Below, piece by piece: positions 10,001 through 20,590 of a stretch of DNA of 36,773 nt (position 1 is the stretch's first letter; each line of letters opens with the position of its first letter). Made by a program: the position numbers and the translations under genes. This DNA is from Oehlia diaphana (taxonomy: Eukaryota > Glomeromycota > Glomeromycetes > Glomerales > Glomeraceae). The notes below the pieces were generated by a model. It saw only the letters and a list, made by a program, of their open reading frames with translations, was not told the origin of the DNA and made no database searches. The stretch is taken from contig QZLH01000130.1 in assembly GCA_003833135.1 (NCBI GenBank), forward strand, positions 98,645-135,417. Direction: 5' to 3'.

Positions 10001-10080
10001 ATTATTTGTAAATTTGTTTTAAAATTTGAATATTATATATTCATGCTATAATCTTTACCTTTACCAATGCATTGACCCAT
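3632..10080 (-). CDS. TKL-like protein kinase split by 39 3-nt microexons
   Basis: Inferred exons in gene order: 10065-10080, 9966-9992, 9803-9859, thirty-nine 3-nt exons between 9652 and 5296, a 1-nt exon at 5210, 4912-5128, 3935-4838, 3727-3867 and 3632-3648. They total 1497 nt (498 aa plus stop) with phases matching at every junction. Residues 1-5 are MGQCI, with ATG at 10078-10080; this fits N-myristoylation at Gly2 and possible palmitoylation at Cys4. Residues 34-73 come from the microexon array. The kinase domain spans about 99-365: glycine loop DKGGFGTIY (106-114), Lys130 in VLKC, catalytic HCDFHDGN (from 221), SDLG (Asp247), APE (271-273) and DIYSFSMIMWE. This resembles the large TKL-like kinase family of Glomeromycotina; all catalytic residues are present, so activity is likely. 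The substrate is unknown. The C-terminal tail is lengthened by a tandem exon duplication. The kinase part is near certain; the upstream exons rest on splice-site and phase logic. Confidence 0.78.
5210..5210 (-). other. Predicted 1-nt exon (A) restoring frame
   Basis: On the minus strand TTTTAG is followed by a single A and then GTAAGTATT. The 39 upstream triplets all keep phase 1, while the kinase exon that starts at 5128 needs phase 2 (A, then TTT GGA AAT). One extra base is exactly what is required. Codon 73 (GAA, Glu) would then be built from three exons: G from the exon at 5296-5298, A from here and A from 5128. Skipping this base would shift the kinase domain out of frame. Confidence 0.6.
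6961..7159 (-). repeat. Most recent one-unit duplication in the array
   Basis: Bases 6961-7050 and 7070-7159 are identical over 90 nt at an offset of 109 bp, and each contains the same microexon ATC (6999-7001, 7108-7110) with both splice sites. This is a fresh copy of one intron plus 3 nt, showing how the array grows by one codon at a time. Longer-range copies also exist: about 125 nt at 5620-5744 match 6616-6740 with about one substitution (microexon ATA in both). The GTGAGT-type unit with microexon CAA at 6893 recurs at 7207, three units away. Confidence 0.8.
7769..7862. mobile_element. Small inverted-repeat insertion in a microexon-array intron
   Basis: The intron between microexons 7908 and 7689 is 216 nt instead of about 100. 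The extra, less AT-rich segment starts GAGGGAAATTAACCAG and ends CCCGGTTATTTTCCCCCT, so its ends are imperfect inverted repeats of about 16 bp. No coding capacity. It looks like a MITE about 94 bp long. I could not define a target duplication. It leaves donor, branch region and acceptor of the host intron intact. Confidence 0.5.
8168..8605. mobile_element. Nested inverted-repeat insertion in a microexon-array intron
   Basis: The intron between microexons 8643 and 8101 is 539 nt. The unit sequence is interrupted at about 8168 and resumes at about 8605. Inside, TATCATATGCCACTGCA at about 8177-8193 recurs inverted at about 8351-8367, giving a MITE of about 190 bp. A related inverted motif (TATCATTATACATGCCACT read on the minus strand) lies near 8505-8525, so a second, nested or chimeric element is likely. 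No coding frame. The host splice signals are undamaged. Confidence 0.5.
9803..10080 (-). other. 5' exons of the kinase gene (MGQC N-terminus)
   Basis: Three exons precede the array. Exon 1 (10065-10080) starts ATG GGT CAA TGC ATT G, and the +4 G is favourable for initiation. Exon 2 (9966-9992) and exon 3 (9803-9859) follow after introns of 72 and 106 nt. All three end in phase 1. The joined N-terminus starts MGQCIALCYDTESEE and continues acidic and Ser-rich to residue 33. A second donor six bases further in exon 1 (GTAAAG repeated in tandem) would add two residues without shifting frame. The minus-strand TATATAG just before the ATG could be the acceptor of a 5' UTR intron. Confidence 0.6.
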
Positions 10081-13000
10081 TACTATATAATTATATAATT
10101 ATATCAAAATTCTCCCTAAAAAGAGATAATGTAAATATCTTTTTTACTTTATTAAAACGCCTTATTAACATTTATGCAAAATGCAGATGCCAAATTTTCA
10201 GGTTTCACTGCATTATTTATATACATGTACTGATTGTACTGTGCAATAAATGTTGATCACAAGAACTGCATGTATGACAGTATGACAACAAATTTTTCTG
10301 ATACAGTCAAGTCTCATTGTGGCACAGCAAAGAATCACAAATGGAAAAAATTTTAATATACAATTTCTAAAGATCATTAAATATAAGTAAATTTAGCCGC
10401 GTCGCAAGTTTACTTATAATGATAAAAGCGATTTGAATATTTTTTTTTTTTTTTTTTGAAAAATATTTTTTTCACTAGATCCACCTTAGAAATGATCGGC
10501 AAAAACGATAATATGCCTAACATAGGATTTTAATTTATTTTTCAGTAAAAGGTTTTAATTTATTTATATTTTTTTAGAAAGTGTGATGCCACAATTCTTT
10601 TAAAATTTGACATATTTGAAGCAGAACTGGTTATGTAGCAAAAAAAAAAAATTAGTGATTATAAAGCACATACCTTTTTTGTAATTAATTATTTTTTTTT
10701 TTTTAGAAATCTTATCATAATGTACGTAAAAAAAAAATTTTTTAGTTCTCTTCATCTTCTTAGTTTACGAAGTGTTCTCTGGATCCACGTTAGGTTAAGA
10801 GTGTGTCGACACACCAACCTATCCTTAATTTAGTGATACAATTTCTTTCAATTTAAACTAGCATTACCCGTTGCTTTGCACCAGGATTAATGTTTTTTTG
10901 ATCAATATATATGAAGAATTATGTACAAAAAAGTATTATACAAAGCAAAAATATGAACAAAAAAATATAAATTATTTGAGTGAAAATAAATAGCGACTAT
11001 ATGGTTTTTCTTTATTTTACTAATTTATAAAAACAGCAGTAGAATAACGGATAAGCTATTATACATAATATATCATGTGATTATTTTTTATATGACTAAT
11101 ATTTTGATATATTAAATAATGCTTCAAATCCTACCTAGTATGTTCTATTTTAATTATTTCAATTCGTTATTTTTTATTTTTAGATACTGTGCTTTAACAA
11201 TTATATTCATCTTACTTTTTTGAGCTATTATACTATATTTCTACAAAAATATCCTCATTTTGTATTTCGTTACTTTTCTAGATGTATTATTTTTTTTCAA
11301 GGTTCTGAAAAATATAAAATGATTTTTATGATATTTACTTATAAAAGAATGACTACAGTTCTAAAATTTGTTGTTAATAGTGAATGATATTCGAAATGAT
11401 AAATAAAATGGTTCACAAAAAGAGAAATGAAAAATTTAATTTTATTACAAATTATATTAAAATGTGATTAAAAATTTTTAAGTGATTCATATAGTTATAG
11501 GTATTTAAATTATCGGATGCTATTTTCTAAGTTATATTCTTTATTAGATAATTGCATAATGTTAATAAAGAAAATAAACCATTATTATATATAATTATGA
11601 ATTTCAGCCTATAACGGTATTTAAAAAAAGTAAAAAAAAAGTATAGCTTTGGCGATTTGCTGCGGTCGATCACGAGATAGTAGAGATAGTACAGAAGGTA
11701 AGTTTCATAAATAAAAATTACAGATTAAAATAGAATATTGAAATATTATTTAAACTTTTTAATTCGGTATAATAAGAATAACGTTCACTTAAAAACATTA
11801 TCCTAATAAGTTGTAATTGTCAAAGGACATACATTTTTTTTTTTTTTTGTTTGACGTAAACATTTGGGTGTTTATTATCATGTCTGCATTTAATGTTACA
11901 TAGTTCATGAAACCTTTTTAGGTCTTAATTCATCTCAGCTTTCCCTTAATATACAATCCTCTTATAGAGGCAAATCAATCTATCTTGAAACTCCATTTCT
12001 AAAAAGTATAATATTAATGTTTGATTTACTATTCACATATAACTTGAAGGAAAAAGTAAGAGAAACCTTTACTTACTACCATAATATAAAACTTTAATAA
12101 TTCCTCAGAATGTTGATAAGTTCGAACTTTTGAAACAATTTTCAGATAAAAGACTAAAAATCTAACTATAGGTTAACAATATTTTGTAGAATCTAGAAAA
12201 ATTGTAGGATTTTTTCAAGACCAATTTTAATAACCAAATTAGGGTTCATATTCATTATAGTTATGCCGCCGTCCTTTATATCGTTTAAAAAGAAATTTTC
12301 AATATATATAAAATATTTAATTTAAATTTGATTTTTTCATTAATAGATTATACGTGTTCTCTTATGCTGGATTAGTTCATCAATACCTGATAGTGTTAAA
12401 GAAATATTTGTTAATATATTCCGGTAAATAAACGTTGTAAATGGAGTTTTTTAAGCAAGAACATCATGAAAACAATTCTGTATATTTCAAATTACATAAT
12501 TTGTAATAACTTAATTTTTTTATATTATTTGAAAAAAATTTTGCAATAGGCAATATCTTATTTTATTATTTATTATATTTTAAAAAAAATAAAAAATTAA
12601 AATTGAATTAATGAATGCAAACGAAATATGAAGCAAAAATTTTATTTTAGTTTACCAAATATCATATTACTGTATTATATGGCAGTTTAATATGTTTTGA
12701 CAATTTTTATTGCATTTACAGATTATACGACATTTTTACTATAATATTATTATATTAGGCATAAATTGATAGATAATTTTTGCGTACAATATTTATTTAA
12801 TTAACACTTTTAACATTCCCATTAACTTTTTTCCACAGAATATGTAAAAAAAAAAAGATTTGATTAATTAATGTATAAATTAGTTACCTAAATATAAATT
12901 TTTTAACATTGAAAGATTTCATTATTGGCATAATAATGATCCAAAACAATTATGAGAGACGTATAACGGTATACTGTATATCCTTTTTTTTTTGAAACAG

Positions 13001-13478
13001 ATATAATAGATATAATAAAAATCATGAAACAGTGAATTTAATTCAAGAAATGTAATTAAAAATGATTAGAATTGCATATACTGCACTTACAACCTATAAT
13101 AATTTAACACGTATTTGTAAGAGATTCGATGGCGATCTGATCACGAGTAGTACGAGTCCAAGAGCAAGAATACATGTCTGTATTCTTAACGGATTTCTAA
13201 CTTTCCATTTTCAAATGGAGTATTCTATTATGAGATTTGGAATTTGGGATTTTTGCAAATTTTTATTTTATTTTTATTTTTATTTTTAAAATATAGACAC
13301 GAGGATTTTTGCAAAATTTTTAGCGTTTTTGAAAATAATAATTTACGAAAAGATATCACGTGATCAAATTCATCAAGGCGCAAAAATTTTTAAAATGATC
13401 GTCAAAAAATATTGACTAATATGTCAAAATTAAGTCTGATCTTTATATTTGTTTAGTTACATATTTTACGCCAACCGT
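10081..13478. other. Intergenic between kinase and F-box genes, no gene seen
   Basis: About 3.4 kb flanked by divergently transcribed genes, so both promoters lie here. A GTGTGTCGACACAC palindrome sits at about 10801-10815 and CATTACCCGTTGCTTTGCAC at about 10864, both small repeat-like islands less AT-rich than the rest. A patch at 11650-11700 and another at 13115-13165 share GATCACGAG followed by TAGTA-like sequence. A short frame at 13062-13289 has no recognisable motif and ends in a T-rich run, so I do not call it a gene. Confidence 0.5.
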
Positions 13479-13486
13479 TATAAAAG
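13479..13486 (+). promoter_or_regulatory. TATA-like element of the F-box gene
   Basis: TATAAAAG lies 47 bp before the ATG of the F-box gene, in a stretch that is otherwise T/A runs. The spacing is compatible with a TATA box and a short 5' UTR. In DNA this AT-rich the match alone is weak evidence. Confidence 0.35.
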
Positions 13487-13532
13487 CAAAATTTTTATTT
13501 CCCTTTAAAAAAAAAATTCAGTAATAAAAAAA

Positions 13533-15020
13533 ATGTTACAACTATACAATGACATAATTTTACTAATATTAGAAGAATTTCAAGATGATGTCAAATCATT
13601 ATTTTCATGTCTTTTAGTCAATAAAACTTGGTGTGAAGCAGTAGTACCAATTTTATGGAAGAATCCTTCTAAACAATTTTTACCAGCAGATGAATCATTA
13701 AAAATTCTATTTAATGTAATACTTTCACATTTATCTGAAGAATCAAGAGATAATGTGAAAAATCAAGGAATTGATCTTTTTATGAAAGAATTTGAATTTC
13801 AACGACCTTTATTTAATTATATTAATTTTTGGAAACATTTAAATTTATATTTCTTAAAATATATGATAAGTAAAAATGTAACAAGAATTGAAATGTCTAA
13901 TAGATATATTGTAGGTAATGAAGTATTAAAATTATTTATTAATAATAATACAAAATTTGTTTCACTTTCTATTCCAAAAATGAATTTTTTTCATATTTCA
14001 GGATCTGAAAATTGTTTTTCAGAACTTGAACATTTTCATTGTGATAATAATATTGATAGTAATATTTTAGAAAGATTGGCTATAGTAAATACGTCAATTA
14101 AAAAATTGACTTTTGAGTGTAACAGTACCATTAATCATGGAATAGTTAGATTTATTGAAATTCAAAAAAATTTGAAAGAAATCAATCTCACCTCAACAAA
14201 AGGAAGTGAAATATATCGTCAATCTCTTGAAGAATTATTAATCAAATGTGCTGATACTGTTCAACATTTAAAAATAAATTGGAATCCTGTCACTAAATTC
14301 CTTTCATATCTCGTAAATTTAGTGAGTTTAGAAATAATAAATTATAATGATTGTTTTTTTAAAATAAATGAGAATCATTTAGAAAAAGTGTCTTTACCAC
14401 ATTTAAAATTTTTAAAAGTACAAAGTATTTCATCAAATATTTTGACAAATATTATTGAAAATACTAAAGGTTATCTTATTGAAATCACTATACTTCATCA
14501 AAATGAAGATGATGGAAAACTTATTCAAAAAATTTATCAAAATTGTCCGAAACTTAATTATCTTAGATTATCATTATATAATAGTGATATTTCAGAATTT
14601 CAAAATTTGTTAAAGAGTTGTAGATTTTTAATTGGATTAGAAATTGTTGATGTTTCTGTTGAATGGAATGAATTATTTGATGTATTGACAAGATTTTCAC
14701 CAACTAGTTTGTTTAAATTTAAATTTTCTGCTGAATATTTTATTTGGGAACATAAATTAGAATCTTTAAAATCATTTCTTGATACTTGGAAGGATAGACC
14801 TTCTATGTTATTGCAAATCAGTATAACAGGATTAAGAGGATTTACAAGTTCTAAAATTCCATGGCAACATCATCAACAAGAGCCACGGCGAAGATTAGAA
14901 GCATTATTACGAAGATATAGAACATATGGTGTAATTAAAAGATACGAAATTGGTGGGATTGATTTTGAAGATTTTGAATGGATCCAAAAAAGAACCCCAA
15001 CTTATACTTTAATAGTTTAA
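13533..15020 (+). CDS. F-box protein with LRR-like C-terminal region, 495 aa
   Basis: Single exon, open from ATG 13533 to TAA. Residues about 1-45 form the F-box (LYNDIILLILEEFQDD, then SLFSCLLVNKTWCEAVVPIL and WKNP), the helical motif that binds Skp1 in SCF ubiquitin ligases. Residues about 110-480 are an irregular series of leucine-rich segments of 25-30 residues without cysteines in LRR_CC positions (for example VSLSIPKMNFF, LKEINLTS, LKFLKVQSISS, LNYLRLSLYN), probably the substrate-recognition solenoid. Such F-box proteins are one of the largest expanded families in Glomeromycotina; the target is unknown. No frameshift or early stop, third codon positions are AT-rich as expected, so the gene appears functional. 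A second, broken member lies at 35491-36634. Confidence 0.88.
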   Translation: MLQLYNDIILLILEEFQDDVKSLFSCLLVNKTWCEAVVPILWKNPSKQFLPADESLKILFNVILSHLSEESRDNVKNQGIDLFMKEFEFQRPLFNYINFWKHLNLYFLKYMISKNVTRIEMSNRYIVGNEVLKLFINNNTKFVSLSIPKMNFFHISGSENCFSELEHFHCDNNIDSNILERLAIVNTSIKKLTFECNSTINHGIVRFIEIQKNLKEINLTSTKGSEIYRQSLEELLIKCADTVQHLKINWNPVTKFLSYLVNLVSLEIINYNDCFFKINENHLEKVSLPHLKFLKVQSISSNILTNIIENTKGYLIEITILHQNEDDGKLIQKIYQNCPKLNYLRLSLYNSDISEFQNLLKSCRFLIGLEIVDVSVEWNELFDVLTRFSPTSLFKFKFSAEYFIWEHKLESLKSFLDTWKDRPSMLLQISITGLRGFTSSKIPWQHHQQEPRRRLEALLRRYRTYGVIKRYEIGGIDFEDFEWIQKRTPTYTLIV

Positions 15021-16399
15021 AAATTTTATAAATTGGAAAATATATTTAGTCAAGATTTGTTTATTTTTTTCTTGCTTTTCTTGTATATGGATATATATAT
15101 ATATTGTATATCGTTAAACATTTATTTAAGTAGTATATTTTATAAATTTAGTTATAGTATAGTTATAACTAAATACGTAGTTATAGGTTTAAAACTTACA
15201 TTCTTTTTATGTAAAGTAACGTAAATAAATATGTACATTTTGAGTCAAATGTTATACACAATAAATTTTGGGTTATATAATAATAGTATGATAACTCAAG
15301 AATTACTTTTTTTTTTCACGATAGTGGGGTAACTTAAGAATTTTTTTTTTTTCGCGATAATAGGATATCGGTTGCATTTTTCGGTCGGGTTTGTTTATTT
15401 TGATTTACCTTTTTTTTGTGTAATATATGAAATATGCGACCTTTTGACCCATAAAATTATTAGGTTTTTCGGTCGAAAATGTTCCAACAATTGAATGGTT
15501 TATTTTGGATATGAACGAAAAATGCATTGAACCGGACTACCTATAGAAACTAAATTATCAATGTTGTTATAGCGCGTTCAATTCATTCATTGGTTTGTTA
15601 TGGCTAACCTATCACTAGTTGACTCAGCCAGAAATCTTTAACAATAATCCTAAAAGTCTTCATTACGTCATTTGTAATAGTTATTATTAAAAGAGCGTAC
15701 CATTCTATAATTATCTACGAGTAATAGTATTATTTCTTTCTAAGTACTTGTTACTGTAATCATATTTTCAAATGACTTTATATCATACATATTCAAAAAA
15801 AAATACATCCTATTTGGTGGGATTATGGTTAAAGTAGTGTTCATACACTTTATATTGAAAATAGTGTCAATCTATAAAATTTTATGATCCCAGAATTTTT
15901 CTAGTCAGTTATGGGTGTAGCAGATTTCTGGAATATTTTAATTTACTCGAAATTACAAACTTTTTGAATATAAGTAATTGAAATATAAAATAAATCTTCT
16001 TCAAATAAGATTTTTTTTACAAAATAGATAAAATCGATTATATAAAAAGATATACGATTCATACACTTTTAAAAAGGCTCAATTATTTATTTTTTCCTTG
16101 AAATGTAATATTATTAAATCCACTAAATTATTATTTAAACAATTTTATAATCATATTATTGCCAGTTTTTGTAATAGATACTGTTTGTAAATAAATAAAA
16201 TTATCAACAAGATAGTATAAACAAGATCGTGAATTAATTAGTTTAATTTAAGGAATTTTTGACATAACAATATTGATTTTAATAAACGTCACAAATTTGA
16301 ATATAGTTATTCAAAAAAAAAAAAAAAAAAAAAAAAATTTGACAAAAACCTTTTTTTAAATTTTTTTTTAATCGTTTTTGAAAAAACAAAAATAAAAAA

Positions 16400-16430
<31 letters not shown>

Positions 16431-16489
16431 AACCTGATTTTAAAGTTTTTTTTAATCGTCTTTGAAGAACCAAAATTAGAATAAAAAAA
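15021..16489. other. Intergenic downstream of F-box gene
   Basis: No gene seen. About 15300-15365 holds two adjacent copies of a short motif (CACGATAGTGGGGTAACTTAAGAATT and a variant with CGCGATAATAGG). From about 16311 to 16490 there are two tandem copies of a roughly 95-bp A/T-rich unit: each has an A-run of 20-30, then RATTTGACAWAAACCT, a T-run and AATCGTYTTTGAA. Short open frames here only reflect the homopolymer runs. Confidence 0.55.
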
Positions 16490-18560
16490 ATTTTCAATTA
16501 ATGCTTCGATTGCTTGCATACTTATGGGAGGACAAAATATTAAAATGGTAAGTTGCACGGAATTTGTTAGCTGGTCGTCTATCATTTAACGGATTCACAA
16601 ACTTTATTTTTTTAAAAATTTTTTTTTTACTCCTACTCTTTTTCAAATTATAAATTTAACAAAAAAATATGTCCAAGCAATTTTTTCCGAATTTAAGTCG
16701 AAACTATATTGAAATTTTGGAAGATGATGAATATTATGATACTACTATTGAAGTTGGTGAAGACCCAAATGTAAAAATATTCCGTGCACACATGATCATC
16801 CTGTGTTACCGTTCTCCATTTTTACGACGAACTTTGATTTCAAGTAGAAATAATAACAATAATATCGTAGCTCACATTAAATTGCCAAATGTCTCACCAG
16901 AAATTTTTCAAATTATTTTATTGTAAGTTATATTACTAATACTTATTGTATATTAAATATTTTTATATTTATTATATTTTTTATTATTTAGATACATTTA
17001 TGGTGGTTTTATTTCGTTAAATGAACAAGAACCTTCAGAAATATTAAAGGTTTTGGTCGCTGCTGATCAACTACTACTTCAAGAACTAATTGATTACTTG
17101 CAAACATATTTAATTGAAAATAAATCTGAGTGGATGGAACAATATTTTGAACTTATTTACCAAGCAGGTTTTCAATCTAATTCTTTATTAGAACTTCAAC
17201 AATTTTGTACAAATTTCATGGCTAAATTTCCTGAGAAAATATTTAAATCACTTAATTTTACCTCGCTTTCAGAAAAATCGTTTGTTTCGCTTATTAAAAA
17301 AGATGATTTACAAATGAAAGAAATTGAAATTTGGGATCATGTATTAAAATGGGGACTTGAAAAAAATCCTACACTTCTTCCAGATCCTACAACTTGGTCA
17401 GATGATGATTTCAAAATGATGGAAAATACTTTGCAACATTGCTTACCTTTAATTAGATTTTTTAGTTTATCTTCGGAAGATTTCTTTCAAAAAGTTCGAC
17501 CTTATAAAAAACTTTTAAAATGTCAACTTTATGAAGAGTTATTAGAATCATATTTAAATCCTAATAGTGAACCAAATGATAATATTTTACTTCCTCGATT
17601 TAGAAATATTGATGGAATTATTGATTCGAAAATTGTCAATTTAAATATTGCTTCTTTAATTTCTAGATGGATTGATAAAATTGATATTAAAAGCAAATAT
17701 TCTTATGCAAGAGAATTATATTTACCATATAAATTTAAATTACTCTTAAGAGGAAGCCGAGATGGATTCACTCCTAAAAAGTTTCATGAATTATGTGATG
17801 ATAAACTTTATACTGTAACATTTATTAAAGTGAAAGGAACAGAAGAAATTATTGGAGGATATAATCCTTTAGAATGGAAATCAGGTGGTGAACATGCTAT
17901 ATCCAAAGATAGTTTCATATTTTCTTTTAAGAATAAAAATAATTTTAAAGATCTGATTTTAAGTAATGTAATAGATATGAATCGTGCAGTGTATTATGGT
18001 AGTAATGTTGGACCTGCGTTTGTTCAGGATATTGAGATTTTTACAAGATATGGTGGTGATTCAATTGAATATGATTATTGTCAATGTAAACAATATTCTT
18101 ATGAAAAGAAGATAAGAGATACGGAAGATTTGTTTTCAATAGAAGATTATGAGGTATTTCAAATTATAAAGAAAGATGATTAATACTCAAATAATTTACT
18201 TTAATTTTATTTGTTTAATTTATATTTAAATCAATTTTATCATTTATTATATTTTAGAAAATATATTTAAATTTAATGTAACTATGGATTCACTAAATTA
18301 GTGACATTTTATTTACTAAAACCATATTACTGTATTGCATACCAGTTTGTGCATTTGGTACTGTTTGTAAGGTGTAAGCCATAAATAACTAACAATATTA
18401 AATAAAATTTGATAATATAACACAAATATTTAATTAATATTTTGACGCACAATTTTTACTGCGCATTTACAGAATATATGAATTTTTCAATTTATTACTT
18501 TAGTCATAAATTAATATTCTTAAAATTTAATAAATTGGAGAATTTACTATAATTTTCCTA
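16490..18560 (+). repeat. Segmental duplication copy A (BTB-TLDc locus)
   Basis: This segment matches 29505-31520 in the same orientation. The match covers about 170 bp upstream of the ATG (including CACGGAATTTG, AGCTG and TCG landmarks and an ATGGTAAGT), the whole gene with its intron in the same place, and about 370 bp after the stop, where CTTAAAATTTAATAAATTGG is shared. The coding part is most similar. The copies are about 13 kb apart with the Argonaute gene between them. Confidence 0.85.
16669..18183 (+). CDS. BTB-BACK-TLDc domain protein, 481 aa
   Basis: Two exons, 16669-16922 and 16992-18183, separated by a 69-nt intron (GTAAGTTATA to TTATTTAG); joining them gives LLYIYGGFISLNE across the junction. 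Residues about 1-110 are a BTB/POZ domain (DTTIEVGEDPNVKIFRAHMI, FLRRTL, FQIILLYIYGG), about 125-230 a BACK helical region (KWGLEKNP), and about 295-478 a TLDc domain (SLISRWID, YLPYKFKLLLRGSRDGF, FHELCDDKLYTV, IIGGYNPLEW, FIFSF). BTB-BACK proteins usually act as Cullin-3 adaptors; TLDc domains are linked to oxidative-stress protection and V-ATPase binding. This combination is very abundant in Rhizophagus-type fungi. The reading frame is intact, unlike its paralogue at 29713. The substrate is unknown. Confidence 0.92.
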
Positions 18561-19521
18561 TATGATAAACACTTGTTATTTTTAAATTTGTTGTTGTTTA
18601 TGTTGATAGATGATTTGCAAGATATTTTCTTCGTAATCTATCTAAACTCTTTAATTCTGTTTTAGTAAACATAAAAATTATAAGATAGACTTTTTTTCCA
18701 TCAGTTAAAATATATTTTTTATTAATTTCCCAATTTTGCTAAAAAACACAGATTTTTCTAAAAATTTATCCCAGTAAATACATTGTAAACCATTTGTCTA
18801 TTATTCATACAAGGGCGTCAGTTTTTTGGCCATGGTGATTCAATATCAAATCATGTGAATTTTATATTCCCTTCCGGATATGTATCATACTCAATTTCAA
18901 ACCAACAAACCAACAAATATTGTAGTTTATCTTTTTAAAAAATTTTCTTTCTTAATGTAATAAACTTTTTCTTTTTTAAACAATAAAATATTTTTTTTTT
19001 TTTTTTAATTACCAATTTCTTCTGAATATTTACGTATATACGGTTGTATAAATATTGAAATATAAAATAATGAATAAATCACGTCTAAGAAATAAAATGA
19101 TATTTATGATTTCAGTATTTATAACACGCGATAGTGATACATTTAACCAATTTTTATTAACTAATTTTATTGGGCGCCAATGACATTTTCCCTATTTAAA
19201 AGTAGTTATTTATTATTGTCAAATTAAGTTCGGTTAGATTTTTGAAACTACGTCGTATTGCACGAAAAAAGGAAATCTTTTAATCTTAAGCACATAAATA
19301 GCGCCCTAGTACTTCATAGTGTACGCTTCCACATTTCATACGGGTATTAAATTGAAGCCCTGATACTTTCTGGAGAAATTTTTTTCTGATTACCTTAATC
19401 AATAACTATTTATTTATTCTTTTAAGTTCATTATACTCTTTTTTTTTTTTTTGATTCCAGCAATGCAAACCCGGATGTATTGTCCTCATTTCGAAAGCCC
19501 ATTCTTACAAGCTCTTAATCG
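18561..19521. other. Intergenic, no gene seen
   Basis: AT-rich sequence with several T- and A-runs. No sustained frame or recognised motif on either strand. Slightly GC-richer patches at about 19160-19190 (TTGGGCGCCAATGAC) and 19300-19350 have no clear partner repeats. Confidence 0.5.
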
Positions 19522-20590
19522 ATGATCCTGAATTTTTTTGATTCAATACAAAGATTCTTTAAGACTACAACCATCTTCCTATCTGGAGAAAATTTAGTTG
19601 CATCTGGAATTGCATATACTTTTAATGCACAAAATGTTACATTCTTCCAATATGCTTTTGGACCTTTTACAAAATTTCATAGCAATTTTTACCAATACCA
19701 TTTGGGATCATGGATTGAAACTAGATCATCATTCCTAACTAGGGATGTTAAATAGTTTGATCCGAACCAGTTTAACCTAAGTATAAGTTATACTGATATA
19801 GTTTAGCCTAAACTAATTAGTTTAATAGAAAATGAAACTAATTTTGATCAATTAATCGGCCAACAGTTTATAGTGTAAATAAAATTGTCAATAACTTTAT
19901 AAATTCACACTTTATCCTCTCAATTATATAATAAAGATATTAGATTACTTTTCCGTGGTATTTATTGTTATCCGGAGAGCTAAAGTATGTTATAAAATAA
20001 TTTTAATCCATACTCTCAATAATGCTAATACCGGAAAAACATAAGTAATCCTCTTAAATACAAGTGAAACAGATCCAACCCTTCTACAATTGATAATGAA
20101 TGCAAGTGAAGCATCCAGTACGGAAATATCTCTCATGCAATAAAATTCAAGCATGGATAAAAACCCATTGATTGGTTCAATTTCATGTGATGATTAACAA
20201 ATTGCAGTCCTCACATTTGATTCGAACTTCATTAATAAATAGTTTGCAAATAACTACGTAATATATTTAAATAATAATTTTAATTTAATAATTAATAATA
20301 ATATTAAAAGCAATTTTACCGTAGCACGTCAATATGGCTAATCTTTTCAAATTCTCCATTGTTTGAGCTTAAAAAAGTTTTTATTTTTAAAATAAAAATA
20401 ATTTATAGACAATAAAATAAACACAACTTGCTGCAGCATACCACCAGAATTTTTAACATCCAGATTTAGACACCATTCACCATCTAAAGGGGTACAAAAT
20501 GGTATTGATGACAAGTTGAACATCAAAGAGAACTCAGGTTCGTCCTGCGTGATGATGTTTTACACTATAGTTCTTGCTAGGTAATGTTGC
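19522..20590. pseudogene. Unidentified coding relics, interrupted
   Basis: Three patches have protein-like codon use but no recognised family. On the plus strand 19522-19755 reads [15 protein letters not shown] and onward, ending at a stop near 19755. Also on the plus strand about 20060-20235 reads NTSETDPTLLQLIMNASEAS and onward with two in-frame stops. On the minus strand about 20400-20560 reads DEPEFSLMFNLSSIPF then LDGEWCLNLDVKNSGG. The mixed orientation and stops suggest unrelated decayed fragments, not one gene. Confidence 0.3.

Noticed and set aside
10026..10256. Plus-strand open frame of 76 codons
   Set aside because: It overlaps the first exon of the kinase gene on the other strand, is Cys/Tyr/Ile-rich as expected from AT-rich noise, and has no motif.
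11650..13165. Similar patches around GATCACGAG at 11667 and 13139
   Set aside because: The shared stretch is too short and gapped to call a repeat or regulatory element.
13062..13289. Plus-strand open frame near the F-box gene
   Set aside because: No recognisable domain, and the C-terminal end is a Phe/Tyr run from a T-rich tract.
16279..16585. Phe/Lys-rich minus-strand frames
   Set aside because: Products of the A/T homopolymer runs in a tandem repeat, in two overlapping frames.
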